From Axinella damicornis (Eukaryota > Porifera > Demospongiae > Axinellida > Axinellidae), in assembly GCA_963931865.1 (NCBI GenBank), contig OZ007506.1, forward strand, positions 3,778,926 through 3,842,925: a stretch of 64,000 nt of DNA. The letters run 5' to 3'. How positions within the stretch are numbered: the first letter of the stretch is position 1; every line of letters begins with the position of its first letter. The position numbers and the translations under genes were made by a program. Below, piece by piece: positions 39,870 through 54,200 of the stretch. The notes under the pieces were generated by a model that saw only the letters and a list, made by a program, of their open reading frames with translations, searched no databases and had not been told where the DNA came from.

Positions 39870-40277
39870 GCAGCCGGTAGTTTATAGTCCAGATATAGAA
39901 CCCCTCCTCCAGCGGCAACAGATATCGAGCAGCAGCAGGCAACCTTTAGAAACCTACCCAAAGCTGCTGAAGTGCAGGGCTGCCCAAAATTAGTCCGAGC
40001 GCAGCTTTGTCCAAAACTGTGGTGGTAACTTTGCTTTCAGCACAGAGAGTACATGTAACTGCACTGCAATTCTGTGTGTTCACCATGTACCTTTTCTACA
40101 TGTATGGGAGTCTGATTATGTATGTCTGGTGGCTGCAGAGTATTGATCACTTGCACTGTATATCATTTTGAGCGACACTAAAGATGGTCCACACTGGGGT
40201 TGGTTGGGCCTTGGACCAAATATTCATTAGGGTTTTCCTCTACCTTTTGTGTAGATTGGTGAGAAGGATTGATAACT

Positions 40278-43200
40278 ATGGACCCTGTGTGGAGTGAGTT
40301 CCGCAATGCCCCTTCAGCATACCTGTCCTCCCACAAGATGGATGTTAACACTTTTGTGGATGAAATGCTTCAGGTCAGAATTGTAGTTAAGTGCAGCCTG
40401 TAATGTTGACCAGTCACTGTAACTACTCAAACTATTCTGATGATCAACACTCTGCCTCAAGATCATGTACTTTTTGAGTTGCTGTGCAATAAGTATATAG
40501 TCAGTCAGGCTTGCATGTTACATATATTACATACTGTCGATTTCACTTCGCTTCGAACATGCGTATTCCGTGGATTTTCACGGAAGCTGTGTTCTGCAAA
40601 TATGACACTCACGCAATGTGCCCGCAGCTTCCGGACTCCAGCGTATTCCGGGCTGTTCGATTTCCGTAAAGCTCCACCTGCAGGAAGTTCTTAACTTGGC
40701 ACAGAATATGCATGTTCGAAGCGAAGTGAAATCGACAGTATCTATTATGCACGCATGTTATTAACTGGGTATGTGAACATCAAGGGGGTGTGGCTGTGAT
40801 GAGTTGTCCAGGGGTCCAGAGTCTGCCAGCCGTGAGGACAGAGGCTGCAGTACGTGGGTGTGCAGAGTGGTCTTCACCGCACTCCTCCCATAGCAGCTGA
40901 AAACTGCACACACTGAGCCAGTCTTGTGATCCCCCTCTTATTTGTGGGTACTACTTTTAGTGAAATACGTAGACATAAATTGTAGCAGATTTGACTGGTA
41001 TTAATTTTGTTGAAGTGGCAACCGCAATGCTGGTGGGCTGGTGCCACAAGTAGGGCAAACTCATTGTTTATGTAGAATGATGCCTTAGGTCTTACTCTCA
41101 ACTCGTGGAGATGCATGATCCACCAGCTCATTCTATGCAGTTATATTATTCCAATGCTTCATAGACAGCTACCGTACAGTGGGAAATTTTGCGAGGTGCG
41201 ATCGAATGCCAGCACACAAAAATTTGGATGCACAAGAATTTTGTTCCTGCAAACATTTTGCCACTTGGAGTATAGTTATATAGCTATGTCACTCTATCGC
41301 TACCTGTATGTACAGGTACTATCATCTATCATCCTGCAAGGGACCCTTATTGACCACCGTCAATCCCACAGCTGCTGGCAAAATGACTATATTGCACATC
41401 GTGCACACAGTGAGAAGACCATTATATAGCAAGATCTCGTGTGAACATCAGCCACTGATCGCCAATATGCTTTGATTCATGGCAGCCTGTCTGCTGATGC
41501 CTTCGCTTCCGCACTGAAGTGCATGCTGACTGTCCAGTAGTAGTATAGTACACATACATGTGGGTGTGGTCATAGGTCGTGACCTTTTGTCACGAAATTG
41601 AGAAAATTTGTTCCTGAGAAAAGTTCCCACTATGTGGTACGTAGTCTAAGACTCGTGCCAGTTAATGCACATGTATGTTGCTTCGCATAATTATCATTGT
41701 TCACGATTTAAAAGATCAGGCGATTTTTTTCAAAGTAGTACCTGGTCACCTTAAGGTACGTAGCTAAGGTCAAATGAGTCACAATTTTCAATGCTGCTGC
41801 CATATATAGGTTGTTTCTTCTGAGGAGAGGAATGATCCTTTCAAACTGGCCGTTTTGGGAGTCTTCCAGGAGATGGTATGAGCAAAAGTGCACAGTATTC
41901 AGTTAGTACTTTAAGGAGGTAAATATGTGCTGGACACATACCACTGCTAAGCTGTGCAGTATTGCAACGTAGATATACTGTATGAAAAATGTTTTTACTT
42001 TTTATAGGGCCCATTTCTGTTCAGCAGCGCTGAAAGGTAATTGCATACTGTGTTCCTTGTTACGTGAGAAATATATTATCTCAGTAGACTTTGTAATGGC
42101 AACTGCATGATACAAATGCGTATGCAGATTGGAGGCGGCCATTTCTACTCTGAAGAATACCTTCCTACATCAGAGGACATCAGGCAGTTCACTGTGTTGC
42201 AGCCAGGTGGGTCCCAGAGCTAACTTAACATGATTGAACAGTTGTGTAGCCTTCCGCCAACGTATATTACTACATGTAAGTAATATCCTAGAAATGGAGA
42301 GTGTTGTGGGAAGGAATAGCCTCATTCCCAGGCTGTCTCCTGCTTCGTTTTTGGTCGCATACGTGACCTTTGAACCCCCGTCAGATAAGCTTATCTGACG
42401 GGGTTCAAAGGTCACGTATGCGACTAAAAATGAAGCGGGAGATGGCCTGGGAATGAGGCTAGGAAGGGGACACTACTGAAATGTACTTTTCATTTCCGCT
42501 TGTATGTGTGCTTCATGCCGCATTCCATACTTTCCTTTGCTGTCAGATCCTCTGCACTATTACAACTCTTCTCATTGAGATGGAGGACCTGCTGGTCAGT
42601 ACATACAGCTGCATGTATATATAGCCTCGTTCCCAGGCCACGTGGGAGGAGAGAAAATGCTTTCTCTCCTCCCACACAATGTGTTATTAAGTTAAGCTGA
42701 GAAAATATACAGTAACCATGAAAAGCAGTCATTACATTCTACGTACATGCACATTTGATTAAATGTTGTAATATTAATGTTTCTTCCACAGAGAGATCAA
42801 GTACTGGTTGAAATTATCAACCTACTGTTCGATGTTGTTGAGAAGGTAAGCATTTGTATCTGCATGCACACACACACACATGTATAATGCCCCGTTCATT
42901 ACGCATGCAATTACCACAACAGCGCCTACTCAAGATCTCACCTTCAAACCAACCGAAAATTGAGCCCATGGCAGAACAGACCCCTGGGCCCCCTTGGAGC
43001 TCGGCCTGCTGACTTTTCTAACCTAGACACGCCACTGGGCCCCCTTGGAGCCCTGCTGACTTTCATAGCCTAGCCATCCCTGGGCCCCCTTGGAGCCCTG
43101 CTGACTTTCCTAGCCTAGCCATCACTGGGCCCCCTTGGAGCCCGACCTGCTGACTTTCCTAGCCAAGATACGCCACTGGGCCCCCTTATAGCCCTGCTGA

Positions 43201-46200
43201 CTTTCCTAGCTTAGCCTAGACACACCACTGGGCCCCACTTTGAGCAGAGAGTAGAGTTTGGCTTGAGGACCACATATCAGGAGTGCTCACTGCCGCCTAT
43301 TTCTATTGGTATACTTACCTAGGATGGCCCAATTAATAAGGAGAGCCCTCTAATGATCCCTCGGGACCAATGGCTCCTGACAAGGCTTAGCATGCACATT
43401 ATAATTGCACTGAAATGACTGTTACACATGTGCAGGTGAAGACAGACTCGAATCGTCTGCTGAAGTCTGTGGCCTGTGAGTGCCTCAAAGAGCTGGAGAT
43501 GGCATACCCTGTGAGCAATTATGCTCTCTTGGTACAGATTTTAAAGGGGTCTGGGGACATGATCCCCTAGGTAATTTTGATTGGTTGATGCGATATCCAT
43601 AGTAAATAAGAGCAGAATGCATTACCGGTATGCAACGATGAACCAATCCTCCAGTTTTGTTCTCCTGCACTGACATTGAAGCTTAACACCTTCCCACACT
43701 TTGAGCAGTGGAAGACCTTTGAACCCTGGCTAACTTATGCCTGGTCAGGTCCCATTTTTGACCCAGGCATCACTGTACGCCACCTACTGCACCTAACTGT
43801 TGATATACAATGTACAGTGCTGCAAGCTTTGTTGCGGTTGTGGTGCATGACCATCTAGCTATGCCTATACGTACTGAGATGTATAATATAAAATTATATT
43901 GTACAATCGTGCAGCTACATGTATGCGTATGTATGTTAGCTTCGAAAGAGGAGCATACCTTCGTCCACTCCACCATCAATATTGTAATTGGCAAAAGGTG
44001 ATAGTGCAAGCCTGTAGTATACATGTAACAAATGCAGTCACATAATGTTCACGAATTATGAACAAGTTGAGAAGTGTGTTAACATTCATATTATGTAATT
44101 CACTTTCCAGGGATTACTGAGTATGAAAATTGGCCACTTCTTTGGCATGAGCCAAGCAGAGAATTCCTTCATCCACCAGAACTACATGGTGAGAACATTA
44201 GTCTCCTTCATCCACCAGAACTACATGGTGAGGACATTAGTCTCCTTCATTCACCAGAACTACATGGTGAGGACATTAGTCTCCTTGGTGGGAGATACAA
44301 GGCTGCCACCTGCTTTGCCACAACCTAGTGGGAGACTCTGTATCAAGCTTGTTACAAGGCTGCCACTGGCTTGCCGCAACCTAGTGGGAAACTCTGTATC
44401 AAGCTAGTTACAACGCTGCCACCTGCTTGCCGCAACCTGGTGGGAAACTCTGTATCAAGCTTGTTACAACGCTGCCACCTGCTTGCCGCAACCTGGTGGG
44501 AAAGTCTGTATCAAGCTTGTTACAACGCTGCTGCCGGCTTGCCACAACCTAGTGGGAAACTCTGTATCAAGCTTGTTACAAGGCTGCCACTGGCTTGCCA
44601 CAACCTGGTGGGAAACTCTGTATCAAGCTTGTTACAACGCTGCTGCCGGCTTGCCACAACCTAGTGGGAAACTCTGTATCAAGCTTGTTACAACACTGCC
44701 ACCTGCTTGCCATAACCTGGTGGGAAACTCTGTATCAAGCTTGTTACAACGCTGCCACCTGCTTGCCGCAACCTGGTGGGAAACTCTGTATCAAGCTTGT
44801 TACAACGCTGCCACTGGCTTGCCACAACCTAGTGGGAAACTTTGTATCAAGTTTGTTACAACGCTGCTGCCGGCTTGCCACAACCTGGTGGGAAACTCTG
44901 TATCAAGCTTGTTACAAGGCTGCCACTGGCTTGCCGCAACCTGGTGGGAAACTCTGTTGTTACAACACTGCCACCTGCTTGCCGCAACCTGGTGGGAAAC
45001 TCTGTATCAAGCTTGTTACAAGGCTGCCACTGGCTTGCCGCAACCTGGTGGGAAACTCTGTTGTTACAACACTGCCACCTGCTTGCCGCAACCTGGTGGG
45101 AAACTCTGTATCAAGCTTGTTACAACACTGCCACCTGCTTGCCGCAACCTAGTGGGAAACTTTGTATCAAGTTTGTTACAACGCTGCTGCCGGCTTGCGA
45201 CAACCTAGTGGGAAACTCTGTATCAAACTTGTTACAAGGCTGCCACCACTGGCTTGCCACAACCTGGTGGGGAAACTCTGTATCAAGCTTGTTACAACGC
45301 TGCCACCTGCTTGCCGCAACCTGGTGGGAAACTCTGTATCAAGTTTGTTACAACGCTGCCACCTGCTTGCCACAACCTAGTGGGAAACTATGTATCAAGC
45401 TTGTTACAAGGCTGCCACTGGCTTGCCACAACCTGGTGGGAAACTCTGTATCAAGCTTGTTACAACGCTGCCACCTGCTTGCCGCAACCTGGTGGGAAAC
45501 TCTGTAGCAAGCTTGTTATAACGTCGCTGCCTGATTGCCACAACCTGGTTCAAGACACTGTAGCAAGCTTGTTACAAGGTCACTGCCTGGTTGCATGAAA
45601 CGTTTTTCAAAGTCGCTGCCGCAACCTGGTGGGAGAATCTGTAGCAAGCTTGTTACTAGTCTCATTCCGAGACCTGGCCTCCTCAGTACGAGACCTGGCC
45701 TCCTCAGTACGAGACCTGGCCTCCTCAGTACGAGACTTGTAACTCTAGTAGAAACTCTGGTCTCCTTTACGTGAGGATTGTTTGTTGTTGATACAATCGA
45801 ACAACAACGACTGCTTCTGCATCTGTGTCATCTTTCTGAGCACGCACATGAAATAATTGAGCTTATAGCTTGAAGCTTCCCAAGCTTGAAGCTTGTTACT
45901 TGGCCGCGGCATAGTGTTACACAAAAAAAATTTACCTAGGTACAGGGCTACAAGCCCGAGTATGTTAAGCATACAACCTTGTAACAGGATTGCTACAAGT
46001 AGTCACCTGTGACGAGGTTGCTACCTGTTTGCGACAAATGTAACAGTAGTTGTTTGTTCATTCGTCTCACAGTCACTCTTTGTTGTGGTTCTGGAGCACA
46101 CCATTCAGAAGTGCTTGCTACAGCAGGAAAGGTGCGAGCGTGAATATAGCTACGTACGTATGTCTACATATGCGTGAAATGCATGTGTGAAAGTAGACCC

Positions 46201-46413
46201 TTTTCCATCAGACAAACACTTATGTATATGTTGTACTCATGTAATAGGGATCTATGTATACAAAGCAGGAATACGTATTTCACAAATAGAAGGGCTGTGT
46301 GTATAATTGGGACTTGTGGCTGGGTTGGCTGAGAGGAGTATACATTTAGCTGATAACAGGAACTGACTGTCGAAGGAGGGAAGGAAGGAAGGGAAGGAGG
46401 AGGAAGAGGCAGA

Positions 46414-46444
<31 letters not shown>

Positions 46445-49246
46445 AGGTAGGGAGGGAGTGGAGGGGCCGTGCAAGTGAACCAGTGTTCCTGTTCAGCCTC
46501 ATGCTCAGACCTGTGTGGAGTATGATACTTACGTAAATGAACTCCGCTTCATGTTATGATTTTATGGTTAGCCTAGTGGTGTATGTACGTATATCGGCAA
46601 CAGCACTCTATACGAATTTGGCCGGTTTTGCTTTTCTGCAAAACGGACACTCTTACTAAACCAAATCTGGGAAATTCAACGAGTTGCTATTTCTGGAAAT
46701 CAAGGCGACTAAGAAGCCATCTCTGGAGTTGCTGTTCCTGTAAATCAGGAAATCATTCATGCCATTCTCTGTTTTGACAAATGGAAGATTGTGGCTTCTG
46801 GCTGATATATACGTGCAATGGAGGCAACAGCTGAGCACATGTATGGTTCGGGTCTTATTGCCCCTTATATAGTCGCAGGCTCTGGTATGTTCAACATGCA
46901 AACCCTCGTGGTATTAGCTTCCTACAATCGGTCCGCCGCACCATCGGTTCGCTGCTCCATCAGTCAGCTGAACACTATGAAAAGCGTCTCTGAGGTTGCA
47001 GTTTTTGTGATTTTGCAAAACACAAACAGTTTAGTTACAGTGTCTTGGGATTTCTAGTGCATCAGTTTTGCAGGAATTAAAGCAAATTGGCCACTTTCGT
47101 ATACTAGTGCAGTCCTCAGCATATATTTTCATGTCATTGCTACATAGCCAGAAATGGAATCAGCAGGCAACAACTACGTAGGTGGCAACACAGGAAAACT
47201 TTGCCTACGTTTGTCAAATCATAGTTCAATATGAATGCTGTAGCCTGATACACGATTAAATTCCTTGACCACTATTGGGTGCTGGACCATGCAGTTGGAA
47301 ATACTCGTCCCCATCTCCTCCTTGCCCCCTCCCAACTCTCCATTGTTCCCCCGCTCCCAACTCTTCCCCTCTCCTCCCTATACTCTCCACCTGCTTCCCA
47401 TTCCAACATTCTACCACTTTCCCCCTCCTAACTCTCCAACCCTCAACCTTAATTCCCATCTCCCCTTCTCCCAACTCTCAGTCACTCCTCTGCTCCCCCC
47501 TCCCAGCTCTTCTCCGCCACCTGAGGACACACTGAGTGATCTCTTATCCTACGTTGATCCTCTGAAGGTACGTAGATGTACGTACAGTTCTCATGAAATC
47601 CACAAATGCATAACGGTGCCTGGCTTTTGAAGTATACAATGTGATAGGACATGTACATAAAAATAAAAACCGTGTGGCAGAAGCACGTATATAGCCATGT
47701 GTGCTGTTAGCACTGTAATATAACAGGCATCGTCTGTAAGCAGCTTACAAGGATATTCTGCATGTGTGCTAAATTTGCAGTGTACATGTCCTAATGTAAC
47801 ATGGCATGAATCTTGCATGGATGTGATTTACTAGCTGTACATATTTGGTAACCATTTCCATAGCAACAGGACGATGGCTATACTAAGTATGTTGGATTGT
47901 TTTCGCACATACTGCACACAGCTTCGCTACTTCGTAGTAATGTGAAAAAGAGATGTAACATAGTGTTGACATTTAATTCCTGTTTCTCACTCCAGGCATT
48001 CAGTCTGGGTAAGGGCTTCAAAGAAGAAGCAGTTCTTCTGTTGAAAGAGGTTAGCAAATGTGTTCGTAACTACCGGTACAACTTAAGCAGCTGCTCCCCG
48101 GTTGTGTCCGCTTCACTGAGCTGCTCCTCCTCCACTGTGTCCGCTTGCAGCTTAGGCCATTCTGGAAGATTTCCAGCCCCACATTTTTTGCGGAGTTTGA
48201 GGTTCGAAGGTTGTGCATCAGTCTCTTAGTCTTGTCCCCCGCACACCCACTTCTGTAATGCACAGACATTCGGTGGCCATGCGCGTAGTTCAAACTCAAC
48301 CCCCTACCCTTTGCTGTGTTTGGTGTGTTGAATACACCACGTAGTATGGTGTGCTGCCGCACATGCTGCAGCTGCTGTCACTGTCGCACATGCTGCAGCT
48401 GCCACACATGCTGCAGCTGCTGTCACTGCCACACATGCTGCAGCTGCCACACATGCTGCAGCTGCTGTCACTGCCACACATGCTGCAGCTGCCACACATG
48501 CTGCAGCTGCTGTCACTGCCACACATGCTGCAGCTGCCACACATGCTGCAGCTGCCACACATGCTGCAGCTGCTGTCACTGCCGCACATGCTGCAGCTGC
48601 TGTCACTGCCGCCGCCACAGTCATGTTGAGATTCCCATACTGCTAAATATACGTAGCACCAATTTCACATCTAGAGCAAGGAACTGTTATGGATTGGTGG
48701 TATGAAACACTGTCTAACAAAATGTTCACTACTGTCATTGACTGTTCCTGAAGCATGCAGCTGTTTATGTAAATGCCCATGTATAATTATGTAGCCTCCA
48801 ACTGGCACTCTGGGGGATGATACTGATCTGTATGAAGTGAAGAAAGGTGTGTCGTTCATCTTGGATAACTTCCATCTGATGACCCGTTGCTGCCTTGTAC
48901 ACACATCACAGAGAGTGAGCCACTTATTCAGGGCATGACTGTACGTTTACAAGTATGTACGTATGTCTACTAGAACCTAGGGATCCTTATTCGTGAGGGT
49001 ATCGTTTGTTCATTGGTTTAGAAAACATGGCCTTTCTTCTCCCACAATGCAGCTAATCTCCTGTGTGCAGTTCAGTGGTCTCACACCAGCAGTAAGTGTT
49101 TAGTCCAGAAATCCCCTGCCTCTCTGGAACACGTCCTGACCCTAATTGCTACGTATCTGTGAACACCAATAGTTTCATTATTGACATCTTCGCTCCAAGG
49201 TGCAGAGTAGCCCAATTCATCAAAACTATGTGTGTGTGTGTTGCAT

Positions 49247-49281
<35 letters not shown>

Positions 49282-51221
49282 CCAGAAATATTTTAGGTGA
49301 TGACATGGTACACGTGGACTGCTAATGTCACAGTATGTATAGAACTATCTCTTTGCACATTTTACCACCAGATGTTGAAGAGCATACTGCTCCAGTACTC
49401 CTCATGCCACGACCTGCAGCTGTTTCATTTGGTGCTCCTACTCAGAGTGAGTTGAAGTACGTGTAGCGTGCTTGCCAGTTTGCGCTCATAAGCTCCTGCC
49501 AGTTTTCATCCCGGCGTTTTGTCGTGAAAATGAGGATGTGCATATCTCTGGTCCCCCAAAATTAGGGAAAGACTCTAGACAAGTGTCTACATAGTGAGCT
49601 TTCTATCAGTGTAAAGATTTGCATAATGTATAGCAAATGTTTCTAAGCGGTATTTAAAGATGTATAACTACTTCTGAGCATGAGCCTATATTTATAATAT
49701 TATGCTTTTTCTTGTAGCTGAAATTTGGTGAGGATATTTGCGATGAAGGAGATGAAGAATGTCTGAGAAGATGGTAAATCTTAAGTGTAAGATTGAATTG
49801 ATATTTGCTTGCCTGCATAATGATCTTCTTGACTCCTATTTTCCTTTAGGCTGGTGATTATGGCCAGCCATCCGTCCCTGCCATTGTACCAGCGGTCGTT
49901 GCTCTGGGAATGGCTGCTTCAGTGGCCAGAAGTGTGTATAATATTACATGTTGTGTATGTACGTAGACCATTCTCATTGTGTGGTACACTATGTATAGCG
50001 ATTCCAGAAGGCATAATGTTCCCACAGCGAGGCTGCCAGTTTGACGGACGTATGATCTATGTACTGCACCAAACGGGAGTACTCGTTGAGCGCTATGTGG
50101 CTATTGGCAGAAGATTGAAACAAGAATGCAGAAGTCCTCAGACATACTTCCATACAGACTTCCATAGTACACCTGACTCAATCATAATACGTATTACAGT
50201 TGTGGATCTCGGTGATTTAGCTTGTGGCACACATAGGTGGTGGAAACAAGGAAAATTAAGTGTGCACATTTACGGCAATGATGTGCATAGTTGGGACCTT
50301 GTTTTTGCTACAAAAATTATGTCAGGATCTGTCTAGATCCATCTTTAGCATCAATTGTTTTGCACATGTAGATTCTCAATCACTGTCACTTTACCTCGAC
50401 TGGTGGTTCCATTAGATTTATTGTGATTGGAAATCACGTATGTACGTTTACAGTTCACACAGCACATCTTTAAGCAGTATGCAGAGAGGTATATGCTTGA
50501 AATCAAACTTTCGCATTTCTTTTTGCCTGGCATTTGTAAATCATTGTCTTCTTTAACTCAGTCTCTGAATAGTGCTGATGTTGGAGAGGAAGGAGAGGAG
50601 CTGGACACAGAGGTCCAGTTGGTGGATAAGCCGTCACTCTTCCCAACTGTCTTTGATACCCTGGGCAAGTGCATCTTGATTTTGAATTTCAGTGGTTGCT
50701 TACACACATTCTGATTACATACAAAATGGCTATCACTGATGTCCTTATACATGTGTGGTGTATCTAATGGTATACTGTGTGCACAGCATTAAATGTTATG
50801 TGGCAAGGAACATAATGGATAGTGTTATTGTTGTCAGTGAGTCAGTTCTTCATCCTCCTACAGACATGTTCTTCTACAAGCTAAAGTTGCTCTGTGTGAG
50901 GTGCATTCACAACGAAAGTTCAGATGGTACGTATGTGCATTGCGTCAATGTATCTTTATGATCCTATCAGACATCACATTTTGTAAACTGCTTTTCAAGT
51001 GTATATATTATATCTCTCTATGTTCGTACTTGCATGCATACACAGCTGCTAGTCTTACCCAACTACAAGAACTACTAGCTGAAGTCTTGAAGCGTGTGCA
51101 GTACGGCATCGGTGGAGGCCCGGCCGTTACTGTCTACCGTGTTTTCTTCACTGTTCTCAGCTACCACCACTCCTTGGTTGGGAGAGAGATCAACAGGTGC
51201 ACATGACTTTATGCAACAAAA

Positions 51222-51256
<35 letters not shown>

Positions 51257-54200
51257 TTGTGTTGTTGTTGTTGCTTCAATAACAAACAAACTGTGTTTAT
51301 ATATATGCACTTGCTTCTCCGTATCTCAGACTGGTGATTGAGATTGTGGAGAAGTATCCCAAGTTCATCCCTCATACAATCAATTTCATCAGCTCTGTGG
51401 AGAAGTACAAACCTGAAAGGTATACACATACATTCAGTTGCTGTTTGGTATAGGGTTATTGCACTCACGCAGGTCTATATAAGAGACCTGCTTGAGTGCA
51501 ATAACAATAACCGGCTTAGCATATGGGTTATCAGTTTCTCTGTATGAAATATGAAGTTGAATTTCAGAAGATCACAGCACAATATGATAGCTAGGCAGTG
51601 CACACTGTTCTCTATTGTTTGGGCAGTTATTGTACTAACGATGGCATTGAAGTCCTGGGTGCAGTCCCTCTCTGAGAAAACATTTCCGAAGAGTGTTTAC
51701 AGTATCATCCCGATTGGTGTTGTGTGGTGATACTGCTTGTGATGTTGTGGTAACTCGTGGACAAATATAATATAATGAGATGTTTCATATAATTATGTGG
51801 TACTGTTGCTTGGTCTCTTCACAGCCCTCTGCCATTGTCCATCCTCTCTGAGTTCTCGCAGTATTTGTCTACCACCAAACTACCAGATCTGCTGGATGAC
51901 CTCCCCCCATACCTCAGCTTCATAAAGCACGCTGCCACCCACACTCAAATCAACCCTTTGGTAATATTATGTATGCCTATAATATGCATGTACAGAATAC
52001 ATGAACCTCAAACCGTAGAATAGGCAGATAACGTATGTGGTGAACTTACGTATACCATAGCACTTAATGTATCTACAAAGTTATGTAGTGGATGTAGCAG
52101 ACAACTAGATACAGTTCCCCGTGGTAGTTGGACAAACTAGCCTCATTACCTCCCGACTGGGGCTAGAATGATATAGTACATACAGTGAATCCTATCCATA
52201 TTACATGTACGTATCAACTGCAGGTGTTGCTGCAGATCCTAGGACGTGTTGTGAAGCAGAGTTCCCTGTGCACTTCTGGACCTTGGGACATTGGCAGTGC
52301 GCTGTTGGAGGTCTGCAACGTGATCATGAGGGTGCACCAAACTGAGACGGTCTTCAAAGGTTATGCACCACGTGCTACATGGGTTCCAACTGATGCCCAT
52401 ACAATGTATATGGTTGTTGTGGGGTTTCACTCTGCAGCTCTATTGTGTGTGCCGTCAATTTTTGGTTAGACAATAGCACAGATTACTATGTATTTGGTAC
52501 TGAATTGCATACGTATCTTGATTTTATGTGTAGATCTTACTGACCTGCTGCAGTACATTGCAGAAGACTACAGTGACCTTGGTATCCACTGCCCTTCTGC
52601 AGCTGCTAAATAGCACATGAATCGTATGATTGTATGAGGTCATGCAGTAAAGCCATTATGTTGTAAGCTTACAGGGTTTCTTTTAGGGGGGGGTGGGGTT
52701 GGGGGGGGGGGGGGGGGGGGGGGGGGGCATTCGCCTAGGATCTTGCTAGCCTCGTTAGGCTAGGATCTTGCCATCATAATTTTGTTATACTGGAGTAGTA
52801 ATAATGAACTTATATAGTGTCAGTGAGTCCCAATCGACTGTCTGCACGTGTGCTAGGGCAGGCACGTATTCATTTCACTTTCATGCTTACCAAGTTAATG
52901 CTTCCTAGAGACTGCTTTACCTTGACTGAAATTAGACGTTCGAGACAGGGCCAGGTTCTACCATCAGCTGTTGTTGACGGTATCGGGAGAAAAGGTATTG
53001 AGGTGGTTGTAGTGCAATTACACTCTGTTGCCATTTCACAACCAAAGCTATGCACAGCAGTGGCAAACTAACTCTGATGGTATGCTGAGCGATATTTCAA
53101 TATCACAGTAATGTTTAGGGTTGGGTTATAAATCCTGTACTATTTCCCACATGATTAGTTGCTAGCCATCCTAAAAATGGCATCAGACTCATCAGCCGGA
53201 TCAAGCCTTACAGAAATTGTTGAAGGTAAGTACATAGTAATTAATTAATTGCAGGATCCACCTATACACCCGCCTCCTTCAGTTTATCAGACAATAGTGG
53301 TGCACTTGTGATGCACACGTGGCAATATTATGCAGTGAATTATAAACGTGATTAGCTGGTGAATTTTATCATCAAACAAACTAGCTTGGCTGTGCAATGT
53401 GTTTGGTAGAAGTGTGTCGAGGCCAGGATTTCATTATTCCATCTCTCTCCCAAGCCCGGATCTCCAATAGTGTGTTTCCCACTGCTCCTCCTGTACAGAA
53501 GGTCACTGAGACATTCCTGACACTCACAAGGTCAGAAAACCAGCGCATGCACTTACTTGCGCTAAACATGTAAAATTACCGTCTTTACTGTGCAAGCCAA
53601 TAAATAATTACAGTCCTCCCCTTACGTACATTGGCCATTGAAAGTTTCAAGATTGCGTTATAGGTCACATGTTGTGAAAGAACCATTGTAGCTAGTGCAT
53701 AGTGGCTTTGAAAACAGCCAGTTTACGAAGAAGTTGCTCACAAGCAGTTTGAGTTGATTTTATCACCTGATTTTTCCGTGAAAGTATAGATAGAGCAAAC
53801 TTCAGGGCATTTTCCTGGAAGACCTTCTCCAAAAGGTGTGTACCATCTCATGTCTCACCAACAAGTACATTATGTGCATACGTATGTGATATGTACAATC
53901 GCACCTGTGACAAAGGTAGACATGTGAGGTGACGAAAAGTCAACCAAAGACTCCATCCTCAAAGTGCATGGCCATCATGTCTTCAACGAGATGTGGATGG
54001 GATCGTCTTCTGGACTATATACCATTTACATACGTAGTGGTTCTTGCATGGGTCTTTGGGCCCATAGTTCTGATATCCAACTACACTGACTTAATTGGCA
54101 CAAGTTTATTGTACTCATGTAAATCCAACTCTGTCCATTGTGTGTTTTACCGGTGTGGCTGCTTTGACGGCCAGGTGTGAACTGTGTTTACAACCTCCCA

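Larger units (their letters stand above)
38144..40254. promoter_or_regulatory. Divergent intergenic region between RBM26/27 and AP5B1
   Basis: About 2.1 kb between two head-to-head genes. It contains two candidate leader exons (38611-38650 plus; 39163-39340 minus), an inverted-repeat element (38750-38982) and a Mutator-like element (39691-39869). No TATA box stands out. Confidence 0.45.

Noticed and set aside
44371..45598. Several 100-240 aa frames with LVGNSVSSLLQ repeats
   Set aside because: Product of the 56-bp minisatellite in an AP5B1 intron; all three frames are open, so there is no coding selection.
44295..45655. CRISPR-like regular repeat array
   Set aside because: Units are contiguous tandem copies without unique spacers, and the DNA is animal.
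49854..50336. 160-aa plus-strand frame
   Set aside because: Its first part is AP5B1 exon 16 in frame or shifted; the rest is intron with no family resemblance.
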